DNA of 64,000 nucleotides, taken from positions 9,541,001 through 9,605,000 of the forward strand of contig OX422220.1 of the NCBI GenBank assembly GCA_949130495.1, given 5' to 3'. Origin of the DNA: Sambucus nigra. Lineage: Eukaryota > Streptophyta > Magnoliopsida > Dipsacales > Adoxaceae. The notes beneath the pieces were generated by a model, which saw nothing but the letters and a program-made list of their open reading frames with translations, had not been told where the DNA came from and did not search any database. The position numbers were made by a program, and so were the translations under genes. This document shows positions 48,240 to 59,013 of the stretch, piece by piece (positions within the stretch are counted from its first letter, which is position 1; every line of letters begins with the position of its first letter).

Positions 48240-49340
48240 TTAGAGCCAAGAAAGCCCACGAAGATGATGAAAATTTAATTATTTCCCACAAAAGATCTCC
48301 TTTTCAATCGTTTTGTCCTAAAAAATCTTATGTTTCTTTCATTCCAAATCAGCCAAGTTTAAGCCATCCCTATATATCTCCAAGGATGTGTCATCCTTCC
48401 TTCTCACAATGAAACACTATTTCTATGATAAACAAATCTTGTACACGCCTAGGGAGCCCTCCAACGATACTAATCCTCCCATAACTTTCCTCCAAATAAA
48501 AGAAAAAATGTTGCAATGTTGAAGCAAAGAATCCAAATCCTTAGTTGAATTATGGTACACACCAATTAGATTATACTAACTAATTGGGTTTTCTTCTCTA
48601 GGTAAAATTAGGAGTGTTCACATTCTCATGAGCCACCATCCAAGAGAACAATTGTACTCCAAAAGGTGTAAGGTAATCCATAAGTTCAAATAAAAAATGA
48701 TGCAAAGGAGTCACTTTGGGGTGATGATTGGATATATTCCATAATGAATTGCAAGGAAATATTTCTCCCCTCAGTTTCCAAATGGGTGTTTGCTTATTTA
48801 AATTTTTCCTATAATGCCGACTATCAGGTCTATACTTAGTCCATGCCATCAATCATCCACAACTATTGATGATTTCATAGACGGTTAATCCTTGCATTTT
48901 CATTAATCATAACCATTATTTATGTTGATAACAGTTAATTATCAACATAAAATTATAATTAGAGGAACATATTTCAATTTCGATTCAACAACCTTTAAAA
49001 ATATCGATAATAAAAAGAAAAAGATAAGGTTTATATGGATATGTATTCATTCATTCAATATCAATAACGTAAGTGAAAAAGGAATTTGCCCAAATCTTAG
49101 TACAAGAAATTTCATGAAGTTTTCTAAGAACCTGATCTTTCTCCCAAACACTATATTTCTCAATCTTCCTTCCTTCAAATAGTTTGGTGTTTCTTTCCTT
49201 CTAGATCAACCAAAAATAAGCCATAACTACGCTCCCCAAATATGTCTTCTTCTTTTCTTATCTCATGAAACACAAACTCAATGAGGAGCATGTCTTGTGC
49301 ATACCAACATAGCACTCCCTTAATTAGGGAGGACACAAGA
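48240..49340 (-). pseudogene. LINE ORF2 C-terminal debris
   Basis: Pieces on the - strand: about 49270-49170 reads VMAYFWLI, stop, KERNTKLFEGRK; 48852-48598 reads TPFGVQLFSWMVAHENVNTPN, matching the LINE zf-RVT motif FSWLVAH.KVNT; about 48370-48280 reads TWLIWNERNIRFF. Two WLIW.ERN ends imply at least two overlapping LINE 3' remnants. All are broken by stops and shifts. Confidence 0.55.
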
Positions 49341-50454
49341 CAAATGGGAGCCTATGTAAAAAATTTAATGGGATCTTTCAATTTTAAATTTAATTTTCAC
49401 ATAAATCTTTAAATTTTAAATAAAATTTTATTTTCTTGTCTTTTCAATATGCAAAAATATTAATTAATGTTTTATATTCACAATCAAACTTTATTGTAAA
49501 AACACCCATTTTCTCACGTGAAGGTTAGCCAAATGTGATACGTCGAAGATGGGGCTTGCTATACAATCTATATCATTCTCAGCATTAAACCATAATAAAA
49601 CCTTTGTATTTAAAACCACGTGCATAATAAAACTGATTTAAATTAAAAACCAAGAAATAATAAGTTCCACATCATTATCCAAATACAATAAATTCCCAAT
49701 GAAAATACGACAATCCCAACTGACTGCATAAAAATAAACTCCGGGCTTATGCCCATATAATATCCAAAATGAAAGACTGAAATGAAGTAGCAACCTATGC
49801 TAGAATCAAATGAACGGATCTAGGCATTGTGCAAATATGACCGCAAGTCTGATCTCTTGTCAGTCCTATTGTCCCTGTCTATATAAACCAGGGGGAAATA
49901 TTTTATAATTTGGATCAGCGCCCTAGAGCTGGAAGAATTAACTTACTGAATTTAAAGTGAAAAAGTGCAGTCAATTTAAAGTAGATATTCCTCATCGGCA
50001 CTCACATATGTTAAGTATCTCACCCCTCATTTAAATACAATACTATACGTATAACCATCCAAGTCCCAAGATAATATCTAATCATTGTTCGAATTTAATA
50101 TAAGATTCATCTAGCATAGCTACCATACTAAAATGTAATCATCTACATTCATTTTACCACTTCCCAAAGTACCTCGGTCAGACTACCCACACAAGTTACA
50201 TAAACATTTATTATGCATACTATATAGTATTGGGTCTATAATTTATTGTCAACATCATTAGACTAAGAGTTAATCTTATTCAATTTATATGATTATACAT
50301 ATGTCCTTATATATATACAACACAGAAAGTCATCTACCTTCAGTGTCACGTTCTGGCTCTATCAGAAAGTCCAGAGGAGTCCCTCATCCCAATGGACATC
50401 ACAAAACACATACAAGTGGGGTGGTCCCTACGCAGTACGCCATTATACAGTCCA

Positions 50455-51245
50455 TACCCCCGATGGTGAAAATGGTTCCCAACATGAACACCCACCTGCT
50501 CGTAAGTGGCGGTGCTACGTAGAATCCTAAATAACAACCTATACAACGCCTAGCCCACCGGTGCGAACGTGTGCTATGGTCCCGAGATGTACGCAACCCC
50601 AACTGATTGGCCGTCCATGAACCCAGGTATATCCACATAAATAAATGAATAAATATCTATACCACACAATATGCATAGGTAATTAACTCTATAATTATCC
50701 CCTAAGGAATACCATAATTTCCAATTAATATTCTAACCTTTAGATTTAACTATCTAGTTAAGTTGTCATTTTTTCCCACATATAAAAATTAAGTTTGGTA
50801 TTGATATTAGGATTCCCCTATTGAGAATCCCATGACTTAGTTATTTATCTTATAATAATTTTTTAAATAAATTAAGGTTAAGAACATTCTCAAAATCCCA
50901 TTACCCGATTCATACCACCGACGGTGAGAATGGCTCCCAGCATCAACACCCACATCCTCGTAAGTGGCGCTGCTATGTAGAACCCTAAATAATGATCTAC
51001 ACAATGCCTAGCCCACCTATGGCGACGTGTGCTACGGTCACGAGACATACACAACCCCAACCGATAGGTCATCCACGAACACAGGTATATCCACACTAAT
51101 AAATAAATACATATCTATATCACCCAATATGCATAGGTAATTAACTCTATAATTACCCCCAATGAATACAACAATTTTCAATTAATATTCTTACTTTTAG
51201 ATTTAACCATCTAGTTAAGTTGTCAATTTTTTCACACATAAAATA
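50455..51245. repeat. tandem duplication within LTR, period ~459 bp
   Basis: GATGGTGAAAATGGTTCCCA at 50462 and GACGGTGAGAATGGCTCCCA at 50921 start two colinear blocks of about 330 bp, both containing CTCGTAAGTGGCG, CCTAGCCCACC and TATGCATAGGTAATTAACTC. Diverged, so not recent. Confidence 0.8.
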
Positions 51246-51548
51246 GTGAAGAAATCCTATTTTTATCCCACACTATACTTAAGTAGTTAATTCCACAATC
51301 GCCCTCCTAGATGCTCCATTTAATCTCCTATTAATAATCCCCGAGATACCCATTTAGTCGCCTATTAACCAATTCCCAATTTACTAATTAACCACCTAGT
51401 TAAAGAACAGGTTACTATTTTCTAACAGCACCATAATTCCATTTTTAATCAAATAATCGTACATCCAAACACCGTCCCACTAACTCGTATGGAATCCTAA
51501 AAATACCCCGGATCAAACCCAAGTCCCACCTCATCCTACCCCAAGGGC

Positions 51549-51630
51549 TGAACCAGTTCGTGGCTGGGGGCCAAACCAGTTCACCCGGTTGAATCGGTTT
51601 GCTCCTGGTAGCCGAACCGGTTCGAACCTG
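51549..51630 (-). repeat. GAACC(N)GGTTC palindrome cluster (class IV)
   Basis: GAACCAGTTCG, AAACCAGTTCACCCGGTTGAA, GAATCGGTTTG and GAACCGGTTCGAACC units. About 550-650 bp after the donor position when the nested LTR is subtracted. Includes GGTTCGAACC, which looks like a tRNA B box, but no tRNA structure surrounds it. Confidence 0.7.
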
Positions 51631-51813
51631 GGTAGCAACCCAGATTTGTTTCGATTTTCTCAATACAGGAATCCCAATATCAATCCCAAACTTAATTCTA
51701 ATGGTTTGTACGTTTGTATTAACATCAAAACAGTTCCCCATGACTTAGTTCTTCATCTTAGAATAAATTTTTACATAAATTAAGGCCAAGAACATTCTTA
51801 AAATCCAAGAATT

Positions 51814-52863
51814 TGAGAAGCATGTGATACCGATTTCAAATTAATTCGCAAGTTTCCAATCGAACCTTATTTAATTCAGCCCCAAAACAAGCATATAAAG
51901 TGCGTGTGTCAATCCATAAATAAATATAAAGCATGTGACACAATAACTATGCTGAGACACAGATTTCAGGAAAAAACCCCTTTTGGGTAAAACCATTATT
52001 TCACTATGAACTCATAAATCTCAACTTACAATTACATAGAGAAATCTGCAATGGATCAACACGCATCCAACCCACAAAGACACGCAGTCTTGAACTCAGC
52101 AAGAGAATTCATGCAGCACCCTCCAAGGACTCGCAGTCCAATCTTCCGCAAAGAATCTTCACGCAGCAAGATCCTCAATAACACGCAGCCATATGGTGTA
52201 GAGACGCACTCCACGAAAGATGAACAAAGGCAAAGTGTTCTTGAAAACCAAATCAATTCACTAAAGCATATAGGAGTTTTGTGAATTGAAAAACCAAAAA
52301 GGGATTAAACCCTAAAAGAAAAAGCCTAAAAGAATTCTGCTTTCGCAGTTTTTTTGTTCGTCAAAACACTGTGACTTCTTAAACAAAACGGAACCAGAGA
52401 ATGAAACTTTATAAAAAATCGTGTCGCCTCGAAAACAGAGCTCCTTCGAACGAGATCAGGATGTCGCTCGAATGACGGACAACTATTGTTCAAACGAGAT
52501 AGCGCGACATGCTATCTCGCGCGAACAACATGCTATGTCGCTCGAACGACTGTTGCGAAAAAATTATTATTTTAATGTCCGCTTCAACACTTAGAAAAAA
52601 TACTCATTCTCAAATTTTGACGAAAAAGTCCGCTCCAACACTTAGAAAATATTTTGTAAAAATATCCCACAAGCTCTAAGTGAAAAGTTATGGTATTAAA
52701 AACATAACCTTACCAAAGTACACTTCGGGGAGTCTTGAATGATGAAGAACTTGAGTAATTTGGATCCGTCTTTGATGTAGATGTCTCTTGAATGCTCTTC
52801 GACGGTGTAGCGGTATATGACATAATTAAATTGATAACGGACCTATGAAAATATGTCCTTACA
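51814..52863 (-). mobile_element. solo copia (Sirevirus-like) LTR, 1050 bp
   Basis: On the - strand starts TGTAAGGACATATTTTC, like the copia LTRs at 57286 and 62753 (TGTAAGGACACAAATTTCC), and ends GCTTCTCA. A perfect 5-bp target duplication GAATT at 51809-51813 and 52864-52868 bounds it. No internal sequence. Carries the class II palindrome cluster 52437-52556. The open frame at 52051-52284 has no recognised product. Confidence 0.85.
52437..52556 (-). repeat. CGCTCGAA / CTCGCGCG palindrome cluster (class II)
   Basis: CCTTCGAACGAGAT, TGTCGCTCGAATGAC, CAAACGAGATAGCGCGAC, TATCTCGCGCGAAC, TGTCGCTCGAACGAC. Same vocabulary as the gypsy solo LTR at 22370-22470. About 305-425 bp from the copia LTR 5' end. 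Confidence 0.8.
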
Positions 52864-53360
52864 GAATTTAAACCAATTAACATATCTACCGAAATCAACT
52901 TCTTTTTCACTTCTCAATCCCATAAAAGCTAACCATATACCAGAGTTATAATCATCAAAATTTCCAGATTTCAACATGAATGTTAGTCCTCTACATATAA
53001 TCAATCATTCCAATTAAATCAAGGGTTCTAAGGTATGAGTTCTTATCATTCAAATCACTGTTAATTCTCATCCTAATTTCTGGATTCAACTATCCTATTT
53101 TCATATTTGAGTCCTCTATAATTATGTGATTTAATCATATCTTTGTATCACCCAAGCACCTACACAATCCAGAATCTACATGGGAGAAAGACTACAATTA
53201 ATTAAGAAATAATTTGGACATTTAAATTAAGCAAGAAAATTCTTACATAAATAGATTGGTATAATGATCTTTGATCGAATCCCCTTGCCTTCTCCTTGAT
53301 TTCTTCCACTTGGATCTTTAGTCATCTCTCTCCTTTAGCCTTTGGTATGTTCTGACTGCT

Positions 53361-53402
53361 AGGTTTAGGTTTAGGTTTAGGTTTAGGTTTAGGTTTAGGT
53401 TT
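53361..53402. repeat. seven exact AGGTTT hexamers
   Basis: AGGTTT x7 then AG, in the leader region of LTR copy B, where copy A has a single CTAGGGTTTTTGG. A local hexamer expansion, telomere-like in look but not the 7-bp plant repeat TTTAGGG. Confidence 0.95.
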
Positions 53403-53868
53403 AGTGTGGGGGTTTCTTAATCTCCTGACTTGACTTATACTAATCCAATTCCGAAGTTGGATTTAAAGTCACATTTCTGGACCCCCAAATAGACACGAAC
53501 CTATAATCGAAATTGTCCAATAACCTCTCAACTTATATACCTATTCCCCGGGACCATTTTTAAAGGTCTTAAACACCTAATTGAGTTCACAAAACCTCCC
53601 GAAATGTGCCTGAATTATTTTTATTCAACATGTCCATTTTTATTATGTTTAATCAACACATAACCATAAGTGAATTACCATTCAATTTTTTTCACGAGTG
53701 AACCCATCATGCCCAATTGAGTCAAATAATTATGTAATCTTGAATAAACATTTATTCTCAATTTAAATATTACCAATTTAATTTAAATCTCATCGATTTA
53801 TTTTATTCTCAAATTTATTTAATTAAATTATGTCCCAATAATTTATTCTGAAAGCATAGGGTATTACA

Positions 53869-53898
53869 TTCTCCCCCCCCCCCCCCCCCAAAAAAAAC
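53869..53898 (-). other. polypurine tract with 17-G run
   Basis: On the - strand: eight T, then 17 G, AGAA, then LTR start TGTAATACCC. Adjacent to the LTR in the position of a PPT. The G run is unusually long and may have expanded by slippage. Confidence 0.7.
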
Positions 53899-56200
53899 AA
53901 CAGAATTCTGTCCTCGAAATTCAGTGAAGTGTAATATCATATTTTAATCCGCACAATTTTCTTAAGTTTTATACTCAAGTAGTTCATACTCATATCCCAT
54001 GAGATAAAAGAAAAAAGCTCATCTACGTCAATCATATAATCATTGGAATTCCCATCTATCACATATTACAAGCACACACATGCATAAACATCAAATATGG
54101 ATGGCATCTATACATCCGGCCTGAATCGTACACACCATGTATATCTAAAAAGAAAAGTATACCTCCACATATGTGAAATTTAAAAAGTAAATATCCTGGA
54201 ATCCAACTTCTCTCAGCTCCCGACATTCGCCAATTTCGTGCGTGGGATGTCTCGCAAGAGAAATCCAAATAACTAACCCTCCCGATACACTACTATATGG
54301 CTTAGTCAGTTATTGAGATCCGTCGGTCCAAGACTTAAAGAAAAGGAAAAAAAATATTTTTACGCTACTCACATAAATTCCAACTTGTGCCAAATCTCAA
54401 CAAAAAGTTCATCCCTTCTAAGGGATAGATTAAATTTCGATAACTTTATCAATTCGATAACCCCAAGAACAGTAATAAAATATCCTATAATCCAACATCT
54501 CTCACCTCCTGACATTTGCTAATTTCGTGTGTGGGTTGTCTCGCAAGTGAAATCCAAATAAGGAACCCTGTCGATACACTACTACATATCTTGGTCGGTT
54601 ATTGAGATCTGTCGGTCCAGGACTTAAGTCTAGAAGGGTTCTTAATCATTTTTAAGGCTCCACAGGCCTACTCATTCTAATAAAGTCAACTACTGCCTAT
54701 TATCAAATGACATCATCATTATTGTAACATTATTTGTGACCGTACACATCTTCATATAATTGAGACTATCATTAGTCTTAAAGTTCCCAAAGTAACTAAA
54801 TACTTATACAATACAAATGCTTTTCATTTTTCATACCCTTAACTACATATATAAATTCATCACCGGATAATTATCACATTTATTTATCCCTGAAGTATAC
54901 CATCATTAGCATCTAGCCCATATCAATACTTCGAACTCAAAAATACCTCTAATAGACAAACTCATGTCGTAAGCCAAAAATCAATTTTATCATCACATTC
55001 ACTATGAAAATCCACAGTATGGCATCGCAATTGCCCAAGAATAACTACTAGAACACATACGGCGTTTATGGAACCCATAAACCATTAGGCCCTCTCCCAA
55101 CATATAAATAAGTATTAACAACTTAGGGGATGCCCACATGCCCACCACTATCCAATATCTAATGCATAAAATACACATAATCTACCCGTACATGATAAAT
55201 CGCATAACCACGTCTATATGTAATGAGGTATCTCACCACAAACACTAAATCCTAGTGAACACTAACCTATAATCCACGTGGTTGCATCAACATTCAATCC
55301 ACCTATAAAGAGACAAATCTCAGCAAAACCATCTAGCCCAAACAAGATACATCACCATACAATGCATAGATATTATGAACATTATACTTCATTATATATA
55401 TACCTCAAGAACTACGTCAATAGCCAACCTAAAATCATCATCATCGCACCCACTCTCAACCAGGAGCTACTTCCCTATTCATATGAAACCCGCATCTAAC
55501 CCTAATACCCGTAAAAATGTTCACTATATAAAATCTATACAAGCTCAATCGAACCATCATTGGTTCTACTCTAACATACCCAGAATCCATATTCGGGCAA
55601 CTGTTAAACATGTTGCCACACATCGAATGTCATAACATCGAAATCACAATTTAGCTTTGGAGTCCTCTCTCTCGGCTCAACTCGCTATTTCGTAACATCA
55701 TCTTTCGTTTTCCCCTAATTGTATCTAATAGGGGTACTCTTAATCCTACATTCACATTTACAATCCTTAGCCAAAACATACTCTTTCTTTGAGTTTCTTG
55801 GAACTCACTTGTTTCGAAATCTTGTTTATAACTAATACTAGCAAAATACATGGCTATAATGCACGTGTAACTCCATCCTCATATACATATCTAATTGGGT
55901 CCTCTCAACTCGAACCACCCAAAAAATCAATGCTCTACTTTCCAATTTCCACTCACTCAAGTGTATTATAAATTACCTAACTAGCCTCAAATCCCTATTT
56001 TGCGGATACATGATGGACCTACAACTAAGTCCAAACACTTTCATTTTATCATCACCCCGATCACAAACAGTTTCACCATATCAATAAACATTTCTCAAAT
56101 TTGAGAGAAATACAAATTTAATCCCTATAGTAGAACCCACATTCTAAGACCCCCTAAGTCTCTCCTTAGGTCCCTATAACCTCCCCATTTCACTACAAAT
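53899..56200 (-). other. internal region of family 4 element, non-coding
   Basis: No gag or pol similarity on either strand. Contains a ~148-bp direct repeat (54192-54340 and 54481-54628; TCCAAC, GACATT, TTTCGTG, GTTATTGAGATC blocks). The element appears either non-autonomous or replaced by other sequence before its 5' LTR. Its right boundary is not visible. Confidence 0.5.
54192..54628. repeat. ~148-bp direct repeat, period ~289 bp
   Basis: Two diverged copies starting TATCCTGGAATCCAAC and TATCCTATAATCCAAC and ending GTCGGTCCAAGACTTAA / GTCGGTCCAGGACTTAA. Confidence 0.8.
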
Positions 56201-56204
56201 CCTA

Positions 56205-57010
56205 GATCATACTCCAAGTACTGATCTAGAGGCCATCGGGAGCTCTCGGGACCCATTTGACTCCAGTCAACTTTATCGTCAGAGAAAAAGCTATAATCTT
56301 CGAAGGGCTCAAAATCCCCATTCCAACGGTCTGCCTCGTGTGCGAATCGGTACAACGGTTTAGACAAACTTACCATTTTACCATCGAAAATGGATCTAGA
56401 CCCTAATCAACTTCATCGGTAGAGCGAAAGTCTTTAAGTCTTCGAAGGGAACTAAAACCCCTTTCCAATGGTCCACCCCATACGTAAAACGGCATAATCG
56501 TTCGAACAAACGATCCATTTTCCCCTATAAATTGATCCAGAGGCCACCGAGTGCTCTCGGGCTCCGTTTGACCAAGGTCAACTCTTCAACTTGATCGAGA
56601 CAGTATGAATCTATGAAGGGAACTGAATACCCTTTCCAACGATTCACCCCGTGCATGATTCTGACTTACGATACGGACGAACGACCCGTTTTACTCCGAG
56701 AGGTCACCGGGTGCTTTCGGGCCCCGGTTCACCAAGGTCTACATTTTAAACCGATCTAAAATCTTTGGAATGTCAAATTACATCACCTAACCATTCCAAC
56801 AGTCTACCCCGTTCACAATTCTGACTTACAGTTTGGACGAACGATCCGTTTTTGTCCAACGATATCCAGTTCAAAGGACCGACGTGCACTTTCGAGCCAC
56901 ATTTGACCCAAAGTCAACTCCAGGACCCGGGAGCGGTACCAAGGACTCTTAAAGGTCTCTGAATTACATTTCTAATGGTATGCCTCGTGCGCGATTAGGA
57001 TCAACGGATT
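56205..57010 (+). repeat. five degenerate ~165-bp tandem units upstream of a TATA box
   Basis: Anchor GATC(T/C)AGAGG..A.CGGG.GCTCTCGGG...TTTGAC...AGTCAACT at about 56223, 56393 (short), 56534, 56698 and 56861. Each unit continues to TTCCAACG.T...CC.CGT and ACGATCCGTTTT. Spacing 141-170 bp. Located 140-950 bp upstream of CCCTATAAATAGAGG (57150), the layout of enhancer repeats in an LTR U3 region. Confidence 0.75.
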
Positions 57011-57139
57011 ACGTTCTATGACTATTTTCCAGGAAAATCTGCACGAGACTGCCTATGGACGGGTCCATTTCCCTACTTATCGATAGTGTGCCAAGGATTA
57101 CTTGCTGATTGGCAGGGCTAGGGCTATGCCAATCGGCAC

Positions 57140-57285
57140 CCCCTTACCCTATAAATAGAGGGCATGACTTCACACCCAAAGCACACCGCAGATTCATCAA
57201 CATTAGTGATCTCAGCAAGATTCTCTCAAAATTATTGAAGTTTCATCATGTGAAATTCCATTCAAGCTTACATTCCCATCTTTTT
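57140..57285 (+). promoter_or_regulatory. TATA box and leader truncated by copia insertion
   Basis: TATAAATAGAGG at 57150-57161 with a preceding CCCTTACCC, then a C/A-rich leader (CACACCCAAAGCACACCGCAG) typical of plant transcription starts, cut at 57286 by the copia LTR. Most likely the promoter of another LTR element on the + strand; its ends were not identified. Confidence 0.55.
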
Positions 57286-58959
57286 TGTAAGGACACAAAT
57301 TTCCAATTGAGTCCATATATAGTTTTGGCTCAATTCCGGACAAAAACATTTATTCATAGGATAGTATGTAATTGCAATACTCTCAAGCCTATGAAGTGTT
57401 TGTTGAAGACGTAGCGGCAAAGAGTATAAAGCTTCATCAAATGTGCCGGTTTGCGTGCCTCGTTTCTACGTCATCAACCATAGTTCCATGCACCCAAAGT
57501 ATGAATGCAATATTATATATATATAGGATCTTGGAACAAAGTTTATTGGGTGTTAGGTTTTGTAAAAAATTGTGTTTTAATTTTCAGAAAGAATTAAATA
57601 AAATTTTAAAATAAGTTTATAAAGTTTTCTGGGCTAAAATCGAATTTTACAACTTTTTGGTTTTTCGTGCGATAGAGTCGTTCGAACGAGATTGTCGTTC
57701 GAACGAACCTGCCAACGAGTTCCCATATTAGGCCACTGACATGTCGTTCGATATGTCGTTCGAATGAACATTCTGTTCGAACGAGATATCCAACGAGTTT
57801 CTAACGAGTCCATACTGGAGCGTCGTTAGAAATCTCATTCGAACGAGATTTCGTTCGAACGAAAAGTCGTTCGAACGAGATGCCAGGCGGGAACAGTTTT
57901 GACAGTTTTTTTTTTGCAGTTTTGCACCCACTTCCCCACTTGGTTTTTAACCAACTTTTTCAGACTTTATTATGTGCGGGAATCACTTTTGATAATCTAT
58001 CTTTTTCACAACCTTCTAACTCCTAGAGAGTGTTTTGAGAGAAAATTCAAAGAGGGAAAAAGATCATGTTTTGAGTGAGATTTTTAGAGAAAAATTTCCA
58101 TCACTCTAGTGTTTACACCCAAATGAGTTTATTCCAAGTTCTTATATACATATCAATTGCTTGGAGTTTGGCACCGATTTTCTCTACACCGAATTGAAGA
58201 GAAGTTTCGAGTTTTGCTTCTACCTCCCACAAAGAAAGAAGAAGTGTTTTTAATGTTGTTTTACCCGCTTGGAGAAAGGCTCCATGTTCGGGTGACGGTG
58301 ACCATATAAAGTCCCATCGGTGGATTCCGAGACCGCGGTGGTATTCCAAGGTTATCCGCTAGGAAGAGGTGTCTACAAGAAGAAGCGTCGAGGCTTGAGA
58401 GGGATCGAGGCTTGAGAGGGATCGAGTCGTGCATTGTAAGTCTTTTGTCTTGTACTTGTAATTCCGTATCTAGTGGATTTGTGCCTAGGGCCGTCCGAGG
58501 TTATTTCCCGTCTTGGGTTTTTCCTCGTACATCGCGGCGTAGTGTGATTGATTTATTTTATCTTGCAAAATAACGTAGAACGCATGTTTAGTATAATTCA
58601 AGATAAAATTTGGTTTAAATCATCACACTCATTTAATTTGGTGCTAAATTAAATATTGGGTAAAGTTTATTTAATTCAAGTCATTTGCTAAAATTTGGTT
58701 TCGCCTAATTTGCTAATATTGATAAATATGACTTAGGCAAATTCTAGGACTTGGATTAATTAATTGGTTTAAGTGAATATATTAATTGATTAATTTTACT
58801 TCACTTGGTGTAATTTTAATCTGTTTCAAGAAATTAAAATTTGTTGCTTTAAAGTTGAACCATCACCTTTTTACGCTTCCACATCGATTTACATAAAAAA
58901 GAAATGACTATATTATAACTTTGATTTTAATTGAGAAAATCAGAATCCGGGGATTTACA
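57286..58959 (+). repeat. copia 5' LTR, 1674 bp
   Basis: TGTAAGGACAC...GGGGATTTACA. TATA-like TATTATATATATATAGG at 57511-57526, then class I palindromes at 57677-57880, roughly 120-330 bp downstream of the expected start. Differs from the 3' LTR by a few substitutions and short indels: an 18-bp loss near 57700 and an 18-bp GAGGCTTGAGAGGGATC duplication near 58400. Open frames at 57728-57931 and 58113-58349 reappear in the 3' LTR only because the LTRs are copies. Confidence 0.92.
57677..57880 (+). repeat. TTCGAACGA palindrome cluster (class I) in copia LTR
   Basis: TCGTTCGAACGAGA, GTCGTTCGAACGAAC, CTGTTCGAACGAGATATC, CTCATTCGAACGAGATTTCG and others, interleaved with CCAACGAGTTTCTAACGAGT and CGTTAGAAATCTC. 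The same two building blocks (TTCGAACGA and CTAACGAGT) occur in the gypsy LTRs at 3489-3665 and 35540-35745. Confidence 0.88.
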
Positions 58960-58961
58960 AA

Positions 58962-58975
58962 TTGGTATCAGAGCC
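58962..58975 (+). other. primer binding site, iMet tRNA
   Basis: TTGGTATCAGAGCC two bases after the LTR end, the standard plant initiator Met tRNA complement; first-strand DNA synthesis starts here. Confidence 0.95.
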
Positions 58976-59013
58976 AAAAACGATAAATTTTTTCATTAAG
59001 ATCCTTTAAATTT

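Larger units (their letters stand above)
49495..53868 (-). repeat. gypsy LTR (family 4, copy B), 3' LTR with nested solo LTR
   Basis: TGTAAAAACACCCATTTTCTC at the left, GCATAGGGTATTACA at the right, followed on the right by a polypurine tract, so it is the 3' LTR of a - strand element that continues rightward. 4374 bp: about 2.86 kb plus a 459-bp tandem duplication (50455-51245) and a nested 1050-bp copia LTR (51814-52863). The donor site reads T|GTAAGAATTTTCTTGC (GT instead of GC), and the acceptor has decayed (CCTGG where copy A has CCTCAG). Confidence 0.85.

Noticed and set aside
51598..51630. tRNA gene, from the B-box-like GGTTCGAACC
   Set aside because: No A box at the right distance and no cloverleaf; the motif belongs to the class IV palindrome cluster.
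53361..53402. Interstitial telomere or telomere-healed break
   Set aside because: Unit is the hexamer AGGTTT, not the plant heptamer TTTAGGG; only seven copies, wholly inside an LTR whose sequence continues on both sides.
40142..53868. The two family 4 LTRs as a pair flanking one element
   Set aside because: No PPT next to 45990 and no PBS next to 49495; a polypurine tract adjoins 53868 instead, so copy B belongs to an element extending right and copy A is separate.
57281..57285. TTTTT as a confirmed target duplication of the copia element
   Set aside because: The right end is outside the window and the site is a T run; cannot be confirmed.
58113..58349. Conserved 78-codon protein, repeated at 63594-63830
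   Set aside because: Both copies lie at the same position in the two LTRs of one young element, so similarity reflects LTR identity, not coding constraint; it is antisense to the element.
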